DNA from: Margaritifera margaritifera
Lineage: Eukaryota; Mollusca; Bivalvia; Unionida; Margaritiferidae
Reading direction: 5' to 3'
NCBI GenBank assembly: GCA_029931535.1
Contig: JAQPZY010001517.1
Coordinates: 3,232,001 to 3,296,000 of the forward strand
Length of the DNA stretch: 64,000 nucleotides
Made by a program: the position numbers and the translations under genes. Shown here piece after piece: positions 1 through 11,224 of the stretch. The notes beneath the pieces were generated by a model that made no database searches, was not told the DNA's origin, and saw nothing but the letters and a program-made list of their open reading frames with translations. How positions within the stretch are numbered: position 1 is the first letter of the stretch; each line of letters opens with the position of its first letter.

Positions 1-2935
1 TTGTTGATCATGGTGAGTAGTAATCTTGTTGATCATGATGAGTAGTAATCTTGTTGATCATGGGGAGTAGTAATCTTGTTGATCATGATGAGTAGTAATC
101 TTGTTGATCATGATGAGTAGTAATCTTGTTGATCATGATGAGTAGTAATCTTGTTGATCATGGTGAATAGTAATCTTGTTGATCATGGTGAGTAGTAATC
201 TTGTTGATCATGATGAGTAGTAATCTTGTTGATCATGGTGAGTAGTAATCTTGTTGATCATGATGAGTAGTAATCTTGTTGATCATGATGAGTAGTAATC
301 TTGTTGATCACGGTGAGTAGTAATCTTGTTGATCATAATGAGTAGTAATCTTGTTGATCATGGTGAGTAGTAATCTTGTTGATCATGGTGAGTAGTAATC
401 TTGTTGATCATGGTGAGTAGAGTAATTTTGTTGATCATGGTGAGTAGAGTAATTTTGTTGATCATGATGAGTAGTAATCTTGTTGATCATGGTGAGTAGT
501 AATTTTGTTGATCATGATGAGTAGTAATCTTGTTGATCATGATGAGTAGTAATCTTGTTGATCATGGTGAGTAGTAATCTTGTTGATTATGGTGAGTAGT
601 AATCTTGTTGATCATGATGAGTTGTAATCTTGTTGATCATGGTGAGTAGTAATCTTGTTGATCATGATGAGTAGTAATCTTGTTGATCATGGTGAGTAGT
701 AATCTTGTTGATCATGGTGAGTAGAGTAATTTTGTTGATCATGGTGAGTAGAGTAATTTTGTTGATCATGGTGAGTAGTAATCTTGTTGATCATGGTTAG
801 TAGTAATCTTGTTGATCATGGTGAGTAGAGTAATCTTGTTGATCATGGTGAGTAGTAATTTTGTTGATCATGATGAGTAGTAATCTTGTTGATCATGGTG
901 AGTAGTAATCTTGTTGATCATGATGAGTAGTAATCTTGTTGATCATGGTGAGTAGTAATCTTGTTGATCATGCTGAGTAGTAATCTTGTTGATCATGATG
1001 AGTAGTAATCTTGTTGATCATGGTGAGTAGTAATCTTCTTGATCATGGTGAGTAGAGTAATTTTGTTGATCATGGTGAGTAGAGTAATCTTGTTGATCAT
1101 GGTGAGTAGTAATCTTGTTGATCATGGTGAGTAGAGTAATCTTGTTGATCATGGTGAGTAGAGTAATTTTGTTGATCATGATGAGTAGTAATCTTGTTGA
1201 TCATGATGAGTAGTAATCTTGTTGATCATGGTGAGTAGTAATCTTGTTGATCATGGTGAGTAGAGTAATCTTGTTGATCATGGTGAGTAGAGTAATCTTG
1301 TTGATCATGGTGAGTAGAGTAATTTTGTTGATCATGGTGAGTAGTAATCTTGTTGATTATGGGGAGTAGTAATCTTGTTGATCATGGTGAGTAGTAATCT
1401 TGTTGATCATGGTGAGTAGTAATCTTGTTGATCATGGTGAGTAGTAATCTTGTTGATAATGATGAGTAGTAATCTTGTTGATCATGGTGAGTAGAGTAAT
1501 CTTGTTGATCATGGTGAGTAGAGTAATCTTGTTGATCATGGTAAGTAGAGTAATCTTGTTGATCATGATGAGTAGTAATCTTGTTGATCATGGTGAGTAG
1601 TAATCTTGTTGATCATGGTGAGTAGAGTAATCTTGTTGATCATGGTGAGTAGTAATCTTGTTGATCATGGTGAGTAGAGTAATCTTGTTGATCATGGTGA
1701 GTAGAGTAATCTTGTTGATCATGGTGAGTAGTAATCTTGTTGATCATGGTGAGTAGAGTAATCTTGTTGATCATGGTGAGTAGAGTAATCTTGTTGATCA
1801 TGGTGAGTAGTAATCTTGTTGATCATGGTGAGTAGAGTAATCTTGTTGATCATGGTGAGTAGAGTAATTTTGTTGATCATGGTGAGTAGTAATCTTGTTG
1901 ATTATCGTGAGTAGTAATCTTGTTGATCATGGTGAGTAGAGTAATCTTGTTGATCATGGTGAGTAGTAATCTTGTTGATCATGGTGAGTAGAGTAATCTT
2001 GTTGATCATGGTGAGTAGAGTAATCTTGTTGATCATGGTGAATAGTAATCTTGTTGATCATGGTGAGTAGTAATCTTGTTGATCATGGTGAGTAGAGTAA
2101 TTTTGTTGATCATGGTGAGTAGAGTAATCTCGTTGATCATGGTGAGTAGAGTAATCTTGTTGATCATGGTGAGTAGTAATCTTGTTGATCATGGTGAGTA
2201 GTAATCTTGTTGATCATGGTGAATAGTAATCTTGTTGATCATGGTGAGTAGTAATCTTGTTGATCATGGTGAGTAGAGTAATTTTGTTGATCATGGTGAG
2301 TAGAGTAATCTCGTTGATCATGGTGAGTAGAGTAATCTTGTTGATCATGGTGAGTAGTAATCTTGTTGATCATGGTGAGTAGTAATCTTGTTGATCATGG
2401 TGAGTAGAGTAATCTTGTTGATCATGGTGAGTAGAGTAATCTTGTTGATCATGGTGAGTAGAGTAATTTTGTTGATCATGATGAGTAGTAATCTTGTTGA
2501 TCATGGTGAGTAGTAATCTTGTTGATCATGGTGAGTATTAATTTTTGTTGATCATGGTGAGTAGAGTAATCTTGTTGATCATGGTGAGTAGTAATTTTGT
2601 TGATCATGGTGAGTAGAGTAATCTTGTTGATCATGGTGAGTAGAGTAATCTTGTTGATCATGGTGAGTAGAGTAATCTTGTTGATCATGGTGAGTAGTAA
2701 TCTTATTGATCATGGTGAGTAGAGTAATCTTGTTGATCATGGTGAGTAGTAATCTTGTTGATCATGGTGAATAGTAATTGTGTTGATCATGGTGAGTAGA
2801 GTAATCTTGTTGATCATGGTGAGTAGTAATCTTGTTGATCATGGTGAGTAGAGTAATCTTGTTGATCATGGTGAGTAGTAATCTTGTTGATCATGGTGAG
2901 TAGAGTAATCTTGTTGATCATGGTGAGTAGTAATC
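1..2935. repeat. 25/27-bp minisatellite, over 100 units, cut by the window edge
   Basis: Tandem units built around the core TTGTTGATCATGGTGAGTAG followed by TAATC. There are two length classes: 25 bp, and 27 bp with an extra AG (GTAGAGTAAT). The first ~410 bp contain only 25-mers. 27-mers appear from about 416 and become frequent to the right. Each unit carries the palindrome TGATCA. Common point variants are GGTG/GATG before AGTAG and ATCTTG/ATTTTG. The array runs off the left edge, so its true length is unknown. Short frames inside it are repeat translations, not genes. Confidence 0.98.
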
Positions 2936-3200
2936 CCTATTAGAGTATTTTATTTACCTTACCCCATTTATCTGTTTCTGCTATTTGCTTGAAATTCCAA
3001 TACAGAATGCCTTGTTAATTGTGCCTCAAAAGGCTGAAAGCAGGGATATGTGGTATAAAAATCTTTGTTATGAAGAAAATTAAAAACGTAATTTCCAAGT
3101 CAGAATTTCAATAGAGATTGGAACAATTTGGTAGTCACCAAAGTGTTATTAGTCTTCATTGTTGATCCATACAAGTCATACAGGACAAGTGTATATGTGC
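2936..3200 (+). mobile_element. Dispersed repeat family B, copy 1 (flanks the 25/27-bp array)
   Basis: The sequence just right of the array is recognisably similar to 42816-43060. Shared blocks include TTGAAATTCCAATACAGAAT versus TTTGAATACAAAAT, then the stretch around GTTAATTGTGCCTCAAAAGG versus GTTAATAGTGTCCCAAAGGA, then GAACAATTTG versus GAACAAATTTG. The copy at 42.8 kb is preceded by a single degenerate array motif (GGTCATGGTGAGTTGTAATC). The array therefore appears to be an amplified internal part of this element. No coding capacity or terminal repeats are visible, so the element class is unknown. Confidence 0.65.
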
Positions 3201-3275
3201 TTTCAGTATAAGAATTTCTTTTCATGAATAGAAAGGCGAACTTGAGACTTTACCTTAAAATGTTATTAATTTATT

Positions 3276-3430
3276 TGTGAGTGTAGTTATTAATCTTTTT
3301 GAGTGTAGTTATTAATCTATGTGAGTGCAGTTATTAATCTTTGTGAGTGTAGTTATTAATATTTGTGAGTGCAGTTATTAATCTTTGTGAGTGTAGTTAT
3401 TAATCTTTGTGAGTGCAGTTATTAATCTTT
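3276..3430. repeat. 22-bp minisatellite, about 7 units
   Basis: Units read GTGAGTGTAGTTATTAATCT plus TT, with GTGCAG/GTGTAG alternation. The array lies inside or just beyond family B copy 1, about 80 bp right of the shared block. Confidence 0.95.
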
Positions 3431-3846
3431 TTTTTACAGTATTTGTTATCTCAACATTTTTGCCATATATGATTATTTATACCTGCCATTCTTTCTGCAT
3501 CTGGTGAATCATCTCTTCTTTTTGGAGATGAGATGTTTTATATGATATACCCCTGGATAAAAAATGTCATAACTAACCTCTTAGTTGTATTATAAACCCA
3601 TTTCATATTTTTTTATATTATATTTGTGTAATGTCATGTCTTTTTGTCACATTGCAAGATACAAGCATAATTTAAAGGATATTATAATGTACCAGTTACA
3701 TTTAAGTCAACAATCTGCTGAACTTACCATCTGTTCAGTTTATCATGTGAGAAAAAAAATTGTATTTATCCATATCTTGCACAAGTTTTAAAGCTCATTA
3801 AATTCAGAATTAAGAAATTATTCAACTAACTTATAATTTTCATATT
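3431..3846. other. AT-rich spacer, nothing recognised
   Basis: There is no repeat or credible coding sequence. A 68-codon frame on + at 3585-3791 is low complexity and has no recognisable motif. Confidence 0.6.
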
Positions 3847-4520
3847 AAATTAGCACTCATATAGATTCATACTTGTCATGCAACACTGATATAGATCCAT
3901 ACTTGTCACATAACACTCATATAGATCCATACTTGTCATGTAACACTCAAATAGATCCATACTTGTCACATAAAACTCATATAGATTCATACTTGTCACA
4001 TAACACTCATAAAGATCCATACTTGTCATGTAACACTCATATAGATCCATACTTGTCACATAACACTCATATAGATCCATACTTGTCACGCAACACTCAT
4101 ATAGATCCATACTTGTCACGCAACACTCATATAGATCCATACTTGTCACGCAACACTCATATAGATCCACACTTGTCACATAACAATCATACATATCCAT
4201 ACTTGTCACAAAACTCTCATATAGATCCATACTTGTCACGCAACACTTGTGTAGATCCATACTTGTCACACAACACTCATATAGATCCATGCTTGTCACG
4301 CAACACTCATATAGATCCATACTTGTCACATAACAATCATACATATCCATACTTGTCACATAACACTGATATAGATCCATACTTGTCATGTAACACTCGT
4401 ATAGATCCATACTTGTCACATAACAATCATACATATCCATACTTGTCACATAACACTGATATAGATCCATACTTGTCATGTAACACTCATATAGATCCAT
4501 ACTTTTCATATAATGCTCAC
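3847..4520. repeat. 30-bp minisatellite, about 22 units
   Basis: The unit core is ATAGATCCATACTTGTCACA followed by TAACACTCAT. The period is exactly 30, so reading frames stay open on both strands for over 200 codons. Variant classes (TCACATAA, TCATGTAA, TCACGCAA, and an ACATATCC form) recur in runs, which points to duplication of multi-unit blocks. It is bounded by unique AT-rich DNA on both sides. The two long frames on opposite strands are artefacts of a period divisible by three. Confidence 0.98.
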
Positions 4521-5946
4521 TTGTATTAGCATCATGACTCCATATCATAAAAGATATACAAAGTGATCTAAAAATTCCTAACAGAAACCAAGAGATTTGT
4601 CTTGTGTATTTGTCATATTTTCACACTTTCCTGATATAACCCCTGGTGCGTATGTGTATGTACGTCATCTGAGTTGAAGTTAAAATGTGCTTACCCCCTC
4701 CCCGCTCTGTAAGCACCAAGTTTTTTTTGTATTTTGTCTATTAGTATTTAACAATATGTTTTTTCAATCAGTCTTTGTTAATTACTATCTGATACTTTTA
4801 CAATACTGTATGCATAATATTCTTTGAATATTGTATTAGCTAGTAGCAAATGTTGCATTTATCTGTTTGTTGTCTGTCTTTCCTCACATCAGTTAGATTG
4901 TCCAAGTCAAGATTATTGTTAATGTGGAGAGAGCTTGAAATAAAGCCCATGCTTGTTGCTCTGTATAACTTGATGTGTTGTTTTGTGTAATTTCTATGAT
5001 GATAGAAATAAATAATGTTTAAATCAAAGCATTTTCCACACTGTGGCATAACATTTAGTAATATCATGTAGGAATGTCACAAATCTAATATTAAAAGAAC
5101 ATTGGAATAAGGTTCACCATTTTTTCTTCTTCTAAGAACACTTACATGTTCCAGCACTATTGCTTTTAGACCATGATCCCTCCATTACATTAAAAGAATT
5201 TTTTTCTCATATTGGTTGTTTTTTTCTGTGGATTGTACATGTATACTAGCTACTGTTTGTGGGTTTTGTTTTATGATATATTTACTATTTTCACCTTTCT
5301 GTAACATCGATGGCATTTTAAACTTTTGTCCACTACGTAAACTCTGATATTCTTAGTGCATTTCATATGTAGTAATTCTACGTAAATATTTCCATGTAAG
5401 GTAATTGTCTCCATATTTTGGGATGTGATCAAGGTGCATTATTAGGTGACAGTAATTGCCAATGCAAATTTGGCATATGTCCAATTTCTTCATGATGCAT
5501 GAAGACTGGTCTGTCATTGCTCCCCTTGTCAGAGACAGTACTTTATGAAAGTTGAGAATAAATTCATTGAGCGATATCATTCTTCTTAAACATGCAGAAT
5601 AATTCATTTATCAATGAAATTAACTTTTTCACCCAACATACATAATCAAACACTTTTGTGGAGATGGCAAAATGGCTCAAAATTATTCAAGATTTGCCAT
5701 TAATTTTATCTTCAGGAATGAAGTTGGATAAAGGCAAATAAGCAGACTGAAAATAATTGCAAAGGCTAATGTATACAAAAACCTACGTTGTTAAATTATG
5801 AACATATTGTCCTATATTATTTTCTTTTATGTGTCTATGTTTTCATAAGAAATTTTGTATATGTATGATATACATTATTATACTTTTCTTAAGAGGACAT
5901 CAAGAGAGAATAATCTTTGACTAAATGAGTCATCCTCAGTAAGAAA
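4521..5946. other. Unannotated spacer
   Basis: AT-rich DNA without tandem structure, RNA gene or credible exon. The minus-strand frames at 4840-5067 and 5353-5607 (75 and 84 codons) have no family motif that I recognise, and I treat them as chance. Confidence 0.6.
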
Positions 5947-5947
5947 A

Positions 5948-5961
5948 TATTATTATTATTA

Positions 5962-6026
<65 letters not shown>
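5948..6026. repeat. (ATT)n microsatellite
   Basis: About 25 ATT repeats with one ATC interruption near the left end. Confidence 0.98.
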
Positions 6027-6162
6027 TGCTCTATTGCTTAGCATTATGTTTGTTTAGTATTTCAGAAATAGATTGTTTTTGACAGTATGGTTGAATTACC
6101 ATAAAAGGTACCTCTATTAAGCAGACACCTGTCTTAAGAATATCTGCTTTTGGAAACTACTT

Positions 6163-6575
6163 CTCAGCTTGAAATGACATGATCATCATTAAAGTATGAT
6201 GTCATTGATATGATCTCAGTTTGAAATGACATGAACATTAAAGTATGATGTCATTGATGTGATCTCAGCTTGAAATGACATGATCATTATTAAAGTATGA
6301 TGTCATTGATATGATCTCAGCTTGAAATGACATGATCATTATTAAAGTATGATGTCATTGATATGATCTCAGCTTGAAATGACATGATCATTATTAAAGT
6401 ATGATGTCATTGATATGATCTCAGCTTGCAATGACATGATCATTATTAAAGTATAGTGTCATTGATATGATCTCAGCTCGAAATGACATAATCATTATTA
6501 AAGTATGATGTCATTGATATGATCTCAGTTTGAAATGACATGATCATCATTAAAGTATGATTCATTGATATGATC
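6163..6575. repeat. 52-bp minisatellite, about 8 units, inside family A copy 1
   Basis: The unit contains GATCTCAGCTTGAAATGACA, then TGATCATTATTAAAGTATGA, then TGTCATTGATAT. Spacing between successive GATCTCAG sites is 52. The family A copy at 58.75 kb has the same segment once (GAAATGACGTGATCATTATG). Confidence 0.97.
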
Positions 6576-6879
6576 TAAGTTCATACCTAGGTTTATTGTA
6601 GTGCTATGAACTCAGTAAGAGATTGTGCATAAAATAATATGGTTGTGACTTCTGACATATTAAATAATGAAAATGAAACAGCTTGTACAATTTTAATCAT
6701 CGCAATAAGAGTCATGTAAAAGAAAATGATAAAGTCAATGATAAGTAAATGAGACCTGGTAAAACTTGAATGATTTATGACTTGCCGTATATTGGTACAC
6801 AGGCTTTTTGTTGCAGAAAACTGATGTAATCTCAGTGATTTTTTTCAAACTATGCATTTGATACATTTTAAAATAATCA

Positions 6880-7290
6880 TTCAGATAATATTTTATGGAC
6901 AATTATTGACAGGGTACTTTGTCAAATACTCATTCAGACATTTTATGGACAATTATTGACAGGGTACTTTGTCAAATACTCATTCAGATATTATTTTATG
7001 GACAATTATTGACAGGGTACTTTGTCAAATATTCGTTCAGATAATATTTTACGGACAATTATTGACAGGGTACTTTGTCAAATACTCATTCAGACATTTT
7101 ATGGACAATTATTGACAGGGTACTGTGTCAAATACTCATTCAGATATTATTTTATGGACAATTATTGACAGGGTACTTTGTCAAATATTCGTTCAGATAA
7201 TATTTTACGGACAATTATTGACAGGGTACTTTGTCAAATACTCATTCAGATATTATTTTATGGACAATTATTGACAGGGTACTTCGTCAA
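6880..7290. repeat. 50/53-bp minisatellite with a 156-bp trimeric higher-order period
   Basis: The motif ACAGGGTACT occurs at 6909, 6959, 7012, 7065, 7115, 7168, 7221 and 7274, giving spacings of 50, 53, 53, 50, 53, 53, 53. The three unit types (CAGACATTTTATGG, CAGATATTATTTTATGG, CAGATAATATTTTACGG) recur in order every 156 bp. It is an amplified internal segment of family A. Confidence 0.95.
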
Positions 7291-7460
7291 ATACTTTTCA
7301 AATATTCAACTAAAAGTAGTGCAAGAAAATGCACACCAATCTAAAAAAAAAATTAAGCGATTTTAGATTGCTTGAAACTTTGGCTATTTAAAAATATGAA
7401 ATAGTGAAAAAGTTAAATACTCCAACATTTTACAAGCGATCATTCTTAAATAACTTTTTT

Positions 7461-8423
7461 TTAAAGTCTCCTTACACCATATTAGTGTAGTAAAAAACCT
7501 TCAGTCAGTAGCGACTTTTTTGTTCATTTCCCATATCAGCTGCTTAAGACTAGTTAATTTTACTATAAATGATTTCACAACATTTTTGTACCAGTTCCTT
7601 CAGTTTTATTTGAAAATAACAGCAGCAACAACAGCAACAACTACTGCTACTACTACTCTTTTTCTGATAAAATGTAAATGTTATACTTATTTTGGTTGAA
7701 ACATATTTTATTGCTGGTAAATACAGATGGAATTGGGCACAAGATCTCAGATCTTGCCCACTTCATAGAGAAAACAAACATAATTGATGTGTGTGGACGA
7801 TGGTTAATAAAATTACAAATTTACCACAAATATAAATAATTGCATACTCTGTTGAAAGAGTATATCTTAGCCTGTATGAATATTAAAAGTCTCGTAAAAA
7901 AAAGTTTCATCAGTTTTATTGTATCTCTAATACATTAGTTTATCATTATAAAATGATAATAGGAAACATAATCAGAGACATGACCTCGAATAGAGACATG
8001 TATAGCAAGCACATAGATGTCGCTGGCTTGAATACGGAAACCCATGATCGCCCCCCCCCCCCTCCCTTTCTGGGATCTTTAAGTACAACATTGTGACAAC
8101 ACCGCTACACAGATGAAAAATGTTCCATTTTTTCTGATCACAATAAGAAATTGATCCATGGGGGGGGGGGGGGGAGGAATTTTTTTCTAACTCGTTATCG
8201 GTATGTACAACAATAGAGCAAGGAGTGTCAATTCACAGACTGACAAGCTTAAGGCAGTATATCATGTAGAAAGTAATTTGTCAAGGTCATACAGCCACCA
8301 GCTGCATTTTTGATTGGCTGGCCAAGCTGAATTAGAGCATGTACTGCAGATAGCATTAGGTGGGTAGAGGGCACAACAGTGCATATCAACATATGACTTG
8401 CAGTAAGTTCTCAAAAGTGCAAG
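7461..8423. other. Spacer with a poly-C / poly-G pair
   Basis: Mostly unique AT-rich DNA. A C-run near 8048-8062 and a G-run near 8160-8174 lie about 110 bp apart and are complementary. An (AGC/AAC/TAC)n-like patch sits at 7620-7660. No gene is recognised. Confidence 0.6.
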
Positions 8424-8582
8424 AAATATTGCTTTGAATTAACCAGACACAAGAGTAACATTAAATATTGCTTTGAATTAAGCAGACACAACAGTAATAT
8501 AAATATTGCTTTGAATTGAGCAGACACAACAGTAACATTCAATATTGCTTTGAATTAAGCAGACACAACAGTAACATAAATA
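8424..8582. repeat. 38/39-bp tandem repeat, 4 units
   Basis: The unit contains AATATTGCTTTGAATTAAGC followed by AGACACAACAGTAACAT. Spacings are 39, 38 and 39. Confidence 0.95.
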
Positions 8583-8679
8583 TGCAAGCTTCAAAGTTTG
8601 AGAGAGTGATCATTTTATTTTTATATAAAACATGTGATTTAGAGATACACCTGGAACTTGGTAAGGTTTTGTAATCAAA

Positions 8680-8822
8680 TGAATATATACATTGGGAGAC
8701 GTGTTGTTATTACAGTTCATATCCAATGAATATATACATTAGGAGACGTGTTGTTATTACAGTTTACATCAAATGAATATATACATTGGGAGACGTGTTG
8801 TTATTACAGTTCACATCAAATT
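8680..8822. repeat. About 47-bp tandem repeat, 3 units
   Basis: The unit contains ATGAATATATACATTGGGAG then ACGTGTTGTTATTACAGTT. The copies are nearly identical. Confidence 0.95.
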
Positions 8823-9029
8823 ATATAGGAGTCTTTATTATTTCCATACAACAGTGGAACTTGATTTTTACCTGAAGCTATTGCTTACGATTTATAAAAA
8901 AAATTAAATTCCATTCAACATGAAGCTATTTAGCTAATTTAGCAATCAGTTTTATTTATTTATTTACTTATTTGGAAATTTAGAAACAAAGGGAAGATAG
9001 CTACGGATTTCAGGTACAACAGTAAATTT

Positions 9030-9262
9030 TTAGCTCATGTCAAGTGACCTGATGATATGGCCGTGTGTTCGTCATGCTTCGACAGTCAACATTTAAACAG
9101 TTTCTAAACAACCACTGGACCAATTTCAAAACAAATTCGGCAGAGGGCATCCTAGTATTAAGAGCTTTCAGGTTTGTGCAAATGATGTCGATCCGCCATC
9201 AAATATGGCCACGATTACTATAACCTTCAAACAACTTCTTCTCACAAACCGTCCAAGAGACC
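9030..9262 (+). repeat. Degenerate ~165-bp repeat, left portion
   Basis: It carries GGCAGAGGGCATCCTAGTAT, TTTCAGGTTTGTGCAAATGA and GATCCGCCATCAAATATGGC, then a CTTCTTCTCACAAACCG tail. The same order of motifs recurs at 11225-11720. The two blocks may be halves of one array separated by the LINE relic and the 45-bp minisatellite. Confidence 0.65.
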
Positions 9263-9264
9263 GC

Positions 9265-9680
9265 TTCAGCTAGTCAGTACTATGAAACGCTATCGTACCT
9301 AATATGGGCAGATGCTCTTTATACTGTTTCAGAGTCGGCCAATAATTTACAAAATTCTTTCGATGTACTTCACAACTATTGTAAGACATGGCTCTTGGAC
9401 ATAAACATAAAAAATCTAATAACATGATCATTCAAAAATGAAGGATCAGTAAAGAGGAGACCTTTCTTTTTGGAAACCTAATAATTTAATATGTTGAACA
9501 ATACAGATATCTTGGATGCATTATCAACTCCAATGGTATTTTTCAGACTGCAAGAGACGAATTATACAAAAGAGTCCAAAAGTTCTCTTTAAAGTTAACA
9601 TCATTTTTTGGTGATTCTCCCCCTCCACATATGTATAATACACTTTTTGATACATAGATAAAACCAGTCATGTTATATCA
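9265..9680 (+). pseudogene. Non-LTR retrotransposon (LINE) reverse transcriptase fragment, C-terminal half of the RT domain
   Basis: Conceptual + translation gives a segment resembling the end of a LINE RT domain. An acidic-DAL position sits where the YADD catalytic box is normally found, followed by SESANNLQNSFDVL, HNYCKTWLLDIN, then YRYLGCIINSNGIFQTARDE and LYKRVQKFSLK, with a phrase resembling the family's LF-D-x-IKPV-LY motif before the break. Frameshifts and stops are present (for example TAG within GATACATAGATA), and the catalytic YADD box appears degraded. The order matches the I/Jockey/CR1-type LINE layout. The exact clade is uncertain, and the element is inactive. Confidence 0.75.
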
Positions 9681-9845
9681 GGATGCAGATAAAATGAAGT
9701 AGACACCTGCACGAACATGGAATTCACAGCCGGTATAAGTTACATAAGAATGCAGATAAATGCAGTAGACACCTGTGCGACCACGGAATTCACAGGTTGC
9801 ATATTTTTTGTGGATGCGGTTAAATGCAGTAGACACCTGCATTAT
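9680..9845. repeat. 61-67-bp tandem repeat, 3 units, within the LINE relic
   Basis: Three copies of a segment with AAATGCAGTAGACACCTG and GGAATTCACAG, starting near 9685, 9752 and 9813. It interrupts the order expected between the RT and C-terminal parts of the LINE. Confidence 0.85.
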
Positions 9846-9959
9846 GAAAGTAAAATCCACTTTAGAGAACGCTTTGAAACACTGTGAAAGTAAATTAGAA
9901 GTATCTGAGAGAAGAGAGAGAGAGAGAGAAAAAAAAAACACAAAGAAAACGTACTAATT

Positions 9960-10400
9960 GTAAACACACGACTCCCTGTACAACATAGCACTATACCTAA
10001 GGCATGTAGCAAATTCCAACTCTTAGATCGGCTTTAAACAAATCGAATATCCGGTAACATACTTGAAATAGAAACGGGTACATACAAAAATATATCCAGG
10101 GACGAACGTGTTTAAAACTGTCCTAGAAATATTGAAGATGAAGTTTGCTTTTATTGTTAGTGGGTTGCTCTAAAAGAAAAACGATATGTTCTTTACAAGA
10201 AAAAATACACCTCCCCCGGCTATGCATCTCTTGCAACACTTGAAAAATGTATTTTATGATAGACACTCCGGAGTTTATGACCTCACTAATTGTCCAATTT
10301 TTCTATGAAATAATGGCCCGTAAAACCTCCATATCCTATACCAACTGATATTTAACAATTCACGCTTTTCTGATAGACTTGTGGTACAAAGTCTACAAAC
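9960..10400 (+). pseudogene. LINE ORF2 C-terminal region relic
   Basis: On + there is a frameshifted stretch with EIETGTYKNISRDERVC then PRNIEDEVHFLL. This corresponds to the C-terminal zinc-knuckle-like part common in LINE ORF2 proteins (an E-x-GRY...R-x-C...DE-x-HF pattern). The second cysteine and later residues are damaged. It is most simply the downstream part of the RT fragment at 9265-9680, split by the short tandem repeat. Confidence 0.65.
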
Positions 10401-10479
10401 TTGTTTTTATATATATTTGTACGTGACTGGTAAACAACAGATACTGAAAAATCTATTGTTTACTTTTATTATGAACGTT

Positions 10480-11190
10480 ACTACATTACGCAGTAATTAA
10501 TCCATTTGTCATTGTATCGCTTCTACTGCACTATGCAGTAATTAATCCACTTGTCATGGTATCGCTTCTACTGCACTATGCAGTGATTAATCCACTTGTC
10601 ATTGTATCGCTTCTACTGCACTATGCAGTGATTAATCCACTTGTCATTGTATCGCTTCTACTGCACTATGCAGTAATTAATCCACTTGTCATGGTATCGC
10701 TTCTACTGCACTATGCAGTGATTAATCCACTTGTCATTGTATCGCTTCTACTGCACTATACAGTAATTAATCCACTTGTCATGGTATCGCTTCTACTGCA
10801 CTATGCAGTAATTATTCAACTTGTCCTATTATCACTTCTACTGCATTTTGCAATAATGTTTCCACTCTTCATAGTTTCAATTCTACTGCATTATGCAGTA
10901 ATTATTCCACTTGCCATAGTATCACTTCAACTGCATCATGCAGTAATTATTCCACGTGTCATAGTTTAAATTCTACTGCATTCTGCAGTAATTATTCCAC
11001 TTGTCATAGTTTCAGTTCTACTGCATTCTGCAGTAATTATTCCACTTGTCATAGTTTAATTCTACTGCATTATGCAGTAATTATTCCACTTGTCATAGTT
11101 TCAGTTCTACTGCATTATGCAGTAATTATTCCACTTGTCATACTATCACTTCAACTGCATCACACAGTCATTATTTCACTTGTTATGTTT
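10480..11190. repeat. 45-bp minisatellite, about 16 units, homogeneous on the left and diverged on the right
   Basis: The unit contains TCGCTTCTACTGCACTATGC then AGTAATTAATCCACTTGTCA. Each unit has a small inverted repeat, ACTGCA-CTA-TGCAGT. Units at 10480-10810 are nearly identical, while those from 10820 onward diverge and vary in length. The 137-codon frame at 10556-10969 is repeat translation. Confidence 0.98.
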
Positions 11191-11224
11191 GTAGTAACAT
11201 GACTGTGATGTTCATTTATAGATG

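Larger units (their letters stand above)
6163..7460 (+). mobile_element. Dispersed repeat family A, copy 1, carrying two internal minisatellites
   Basis: The non-repeated parts match copies at 19430-19990 and 58745-59930. Shared landmarks in order are GTAGTGCTATGAACTC, AAATAATGAAAATGAAA, TTGCAGAAAACTGATGTAATC, GACAGGGTACTTTGTCA, a block ending in GCAAGAAAATGCACAC, the TTGCTTGAAACTTTGGCTAT block, and CAACATTTTACAAGCGA near the right end. No open reading frame or clear terminal repeat is visible, so it looks like a non-autonomous element. Two different internal segments have been amplified here (6163-6575 and 6880-7290), while the other copies have these segments once. Confidence 0.75.

Noticed and set aside
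1..2935. CRISPR-like regular array
   Set aside because: Contiguous units with no unique spacers, in a eukaryotic context. It is a minisatellite.
3850..4548. Frames of 218 and 232 codons on opposite strands
   Set aside because: Both are translations of a 30-bp tandem repeat with no stop. The variants do not preserve a protein better than the DNA.
8048..8175. Poly-C/poly-G pair as a designed hairpin
   Set aside because: Homopolymers are common here (also 13.58 and 21.51 kb). Complementarity of a C-run and a G-run 110 bp apart is not evidence of structure on its own.
10556..10969. 137-codon hydrophobic + frame resembling a membrane protein
   Set aside because: A 45-bp repeat encodes the hydrophobic pattern by chance. 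The frame is lost in the diverged units.
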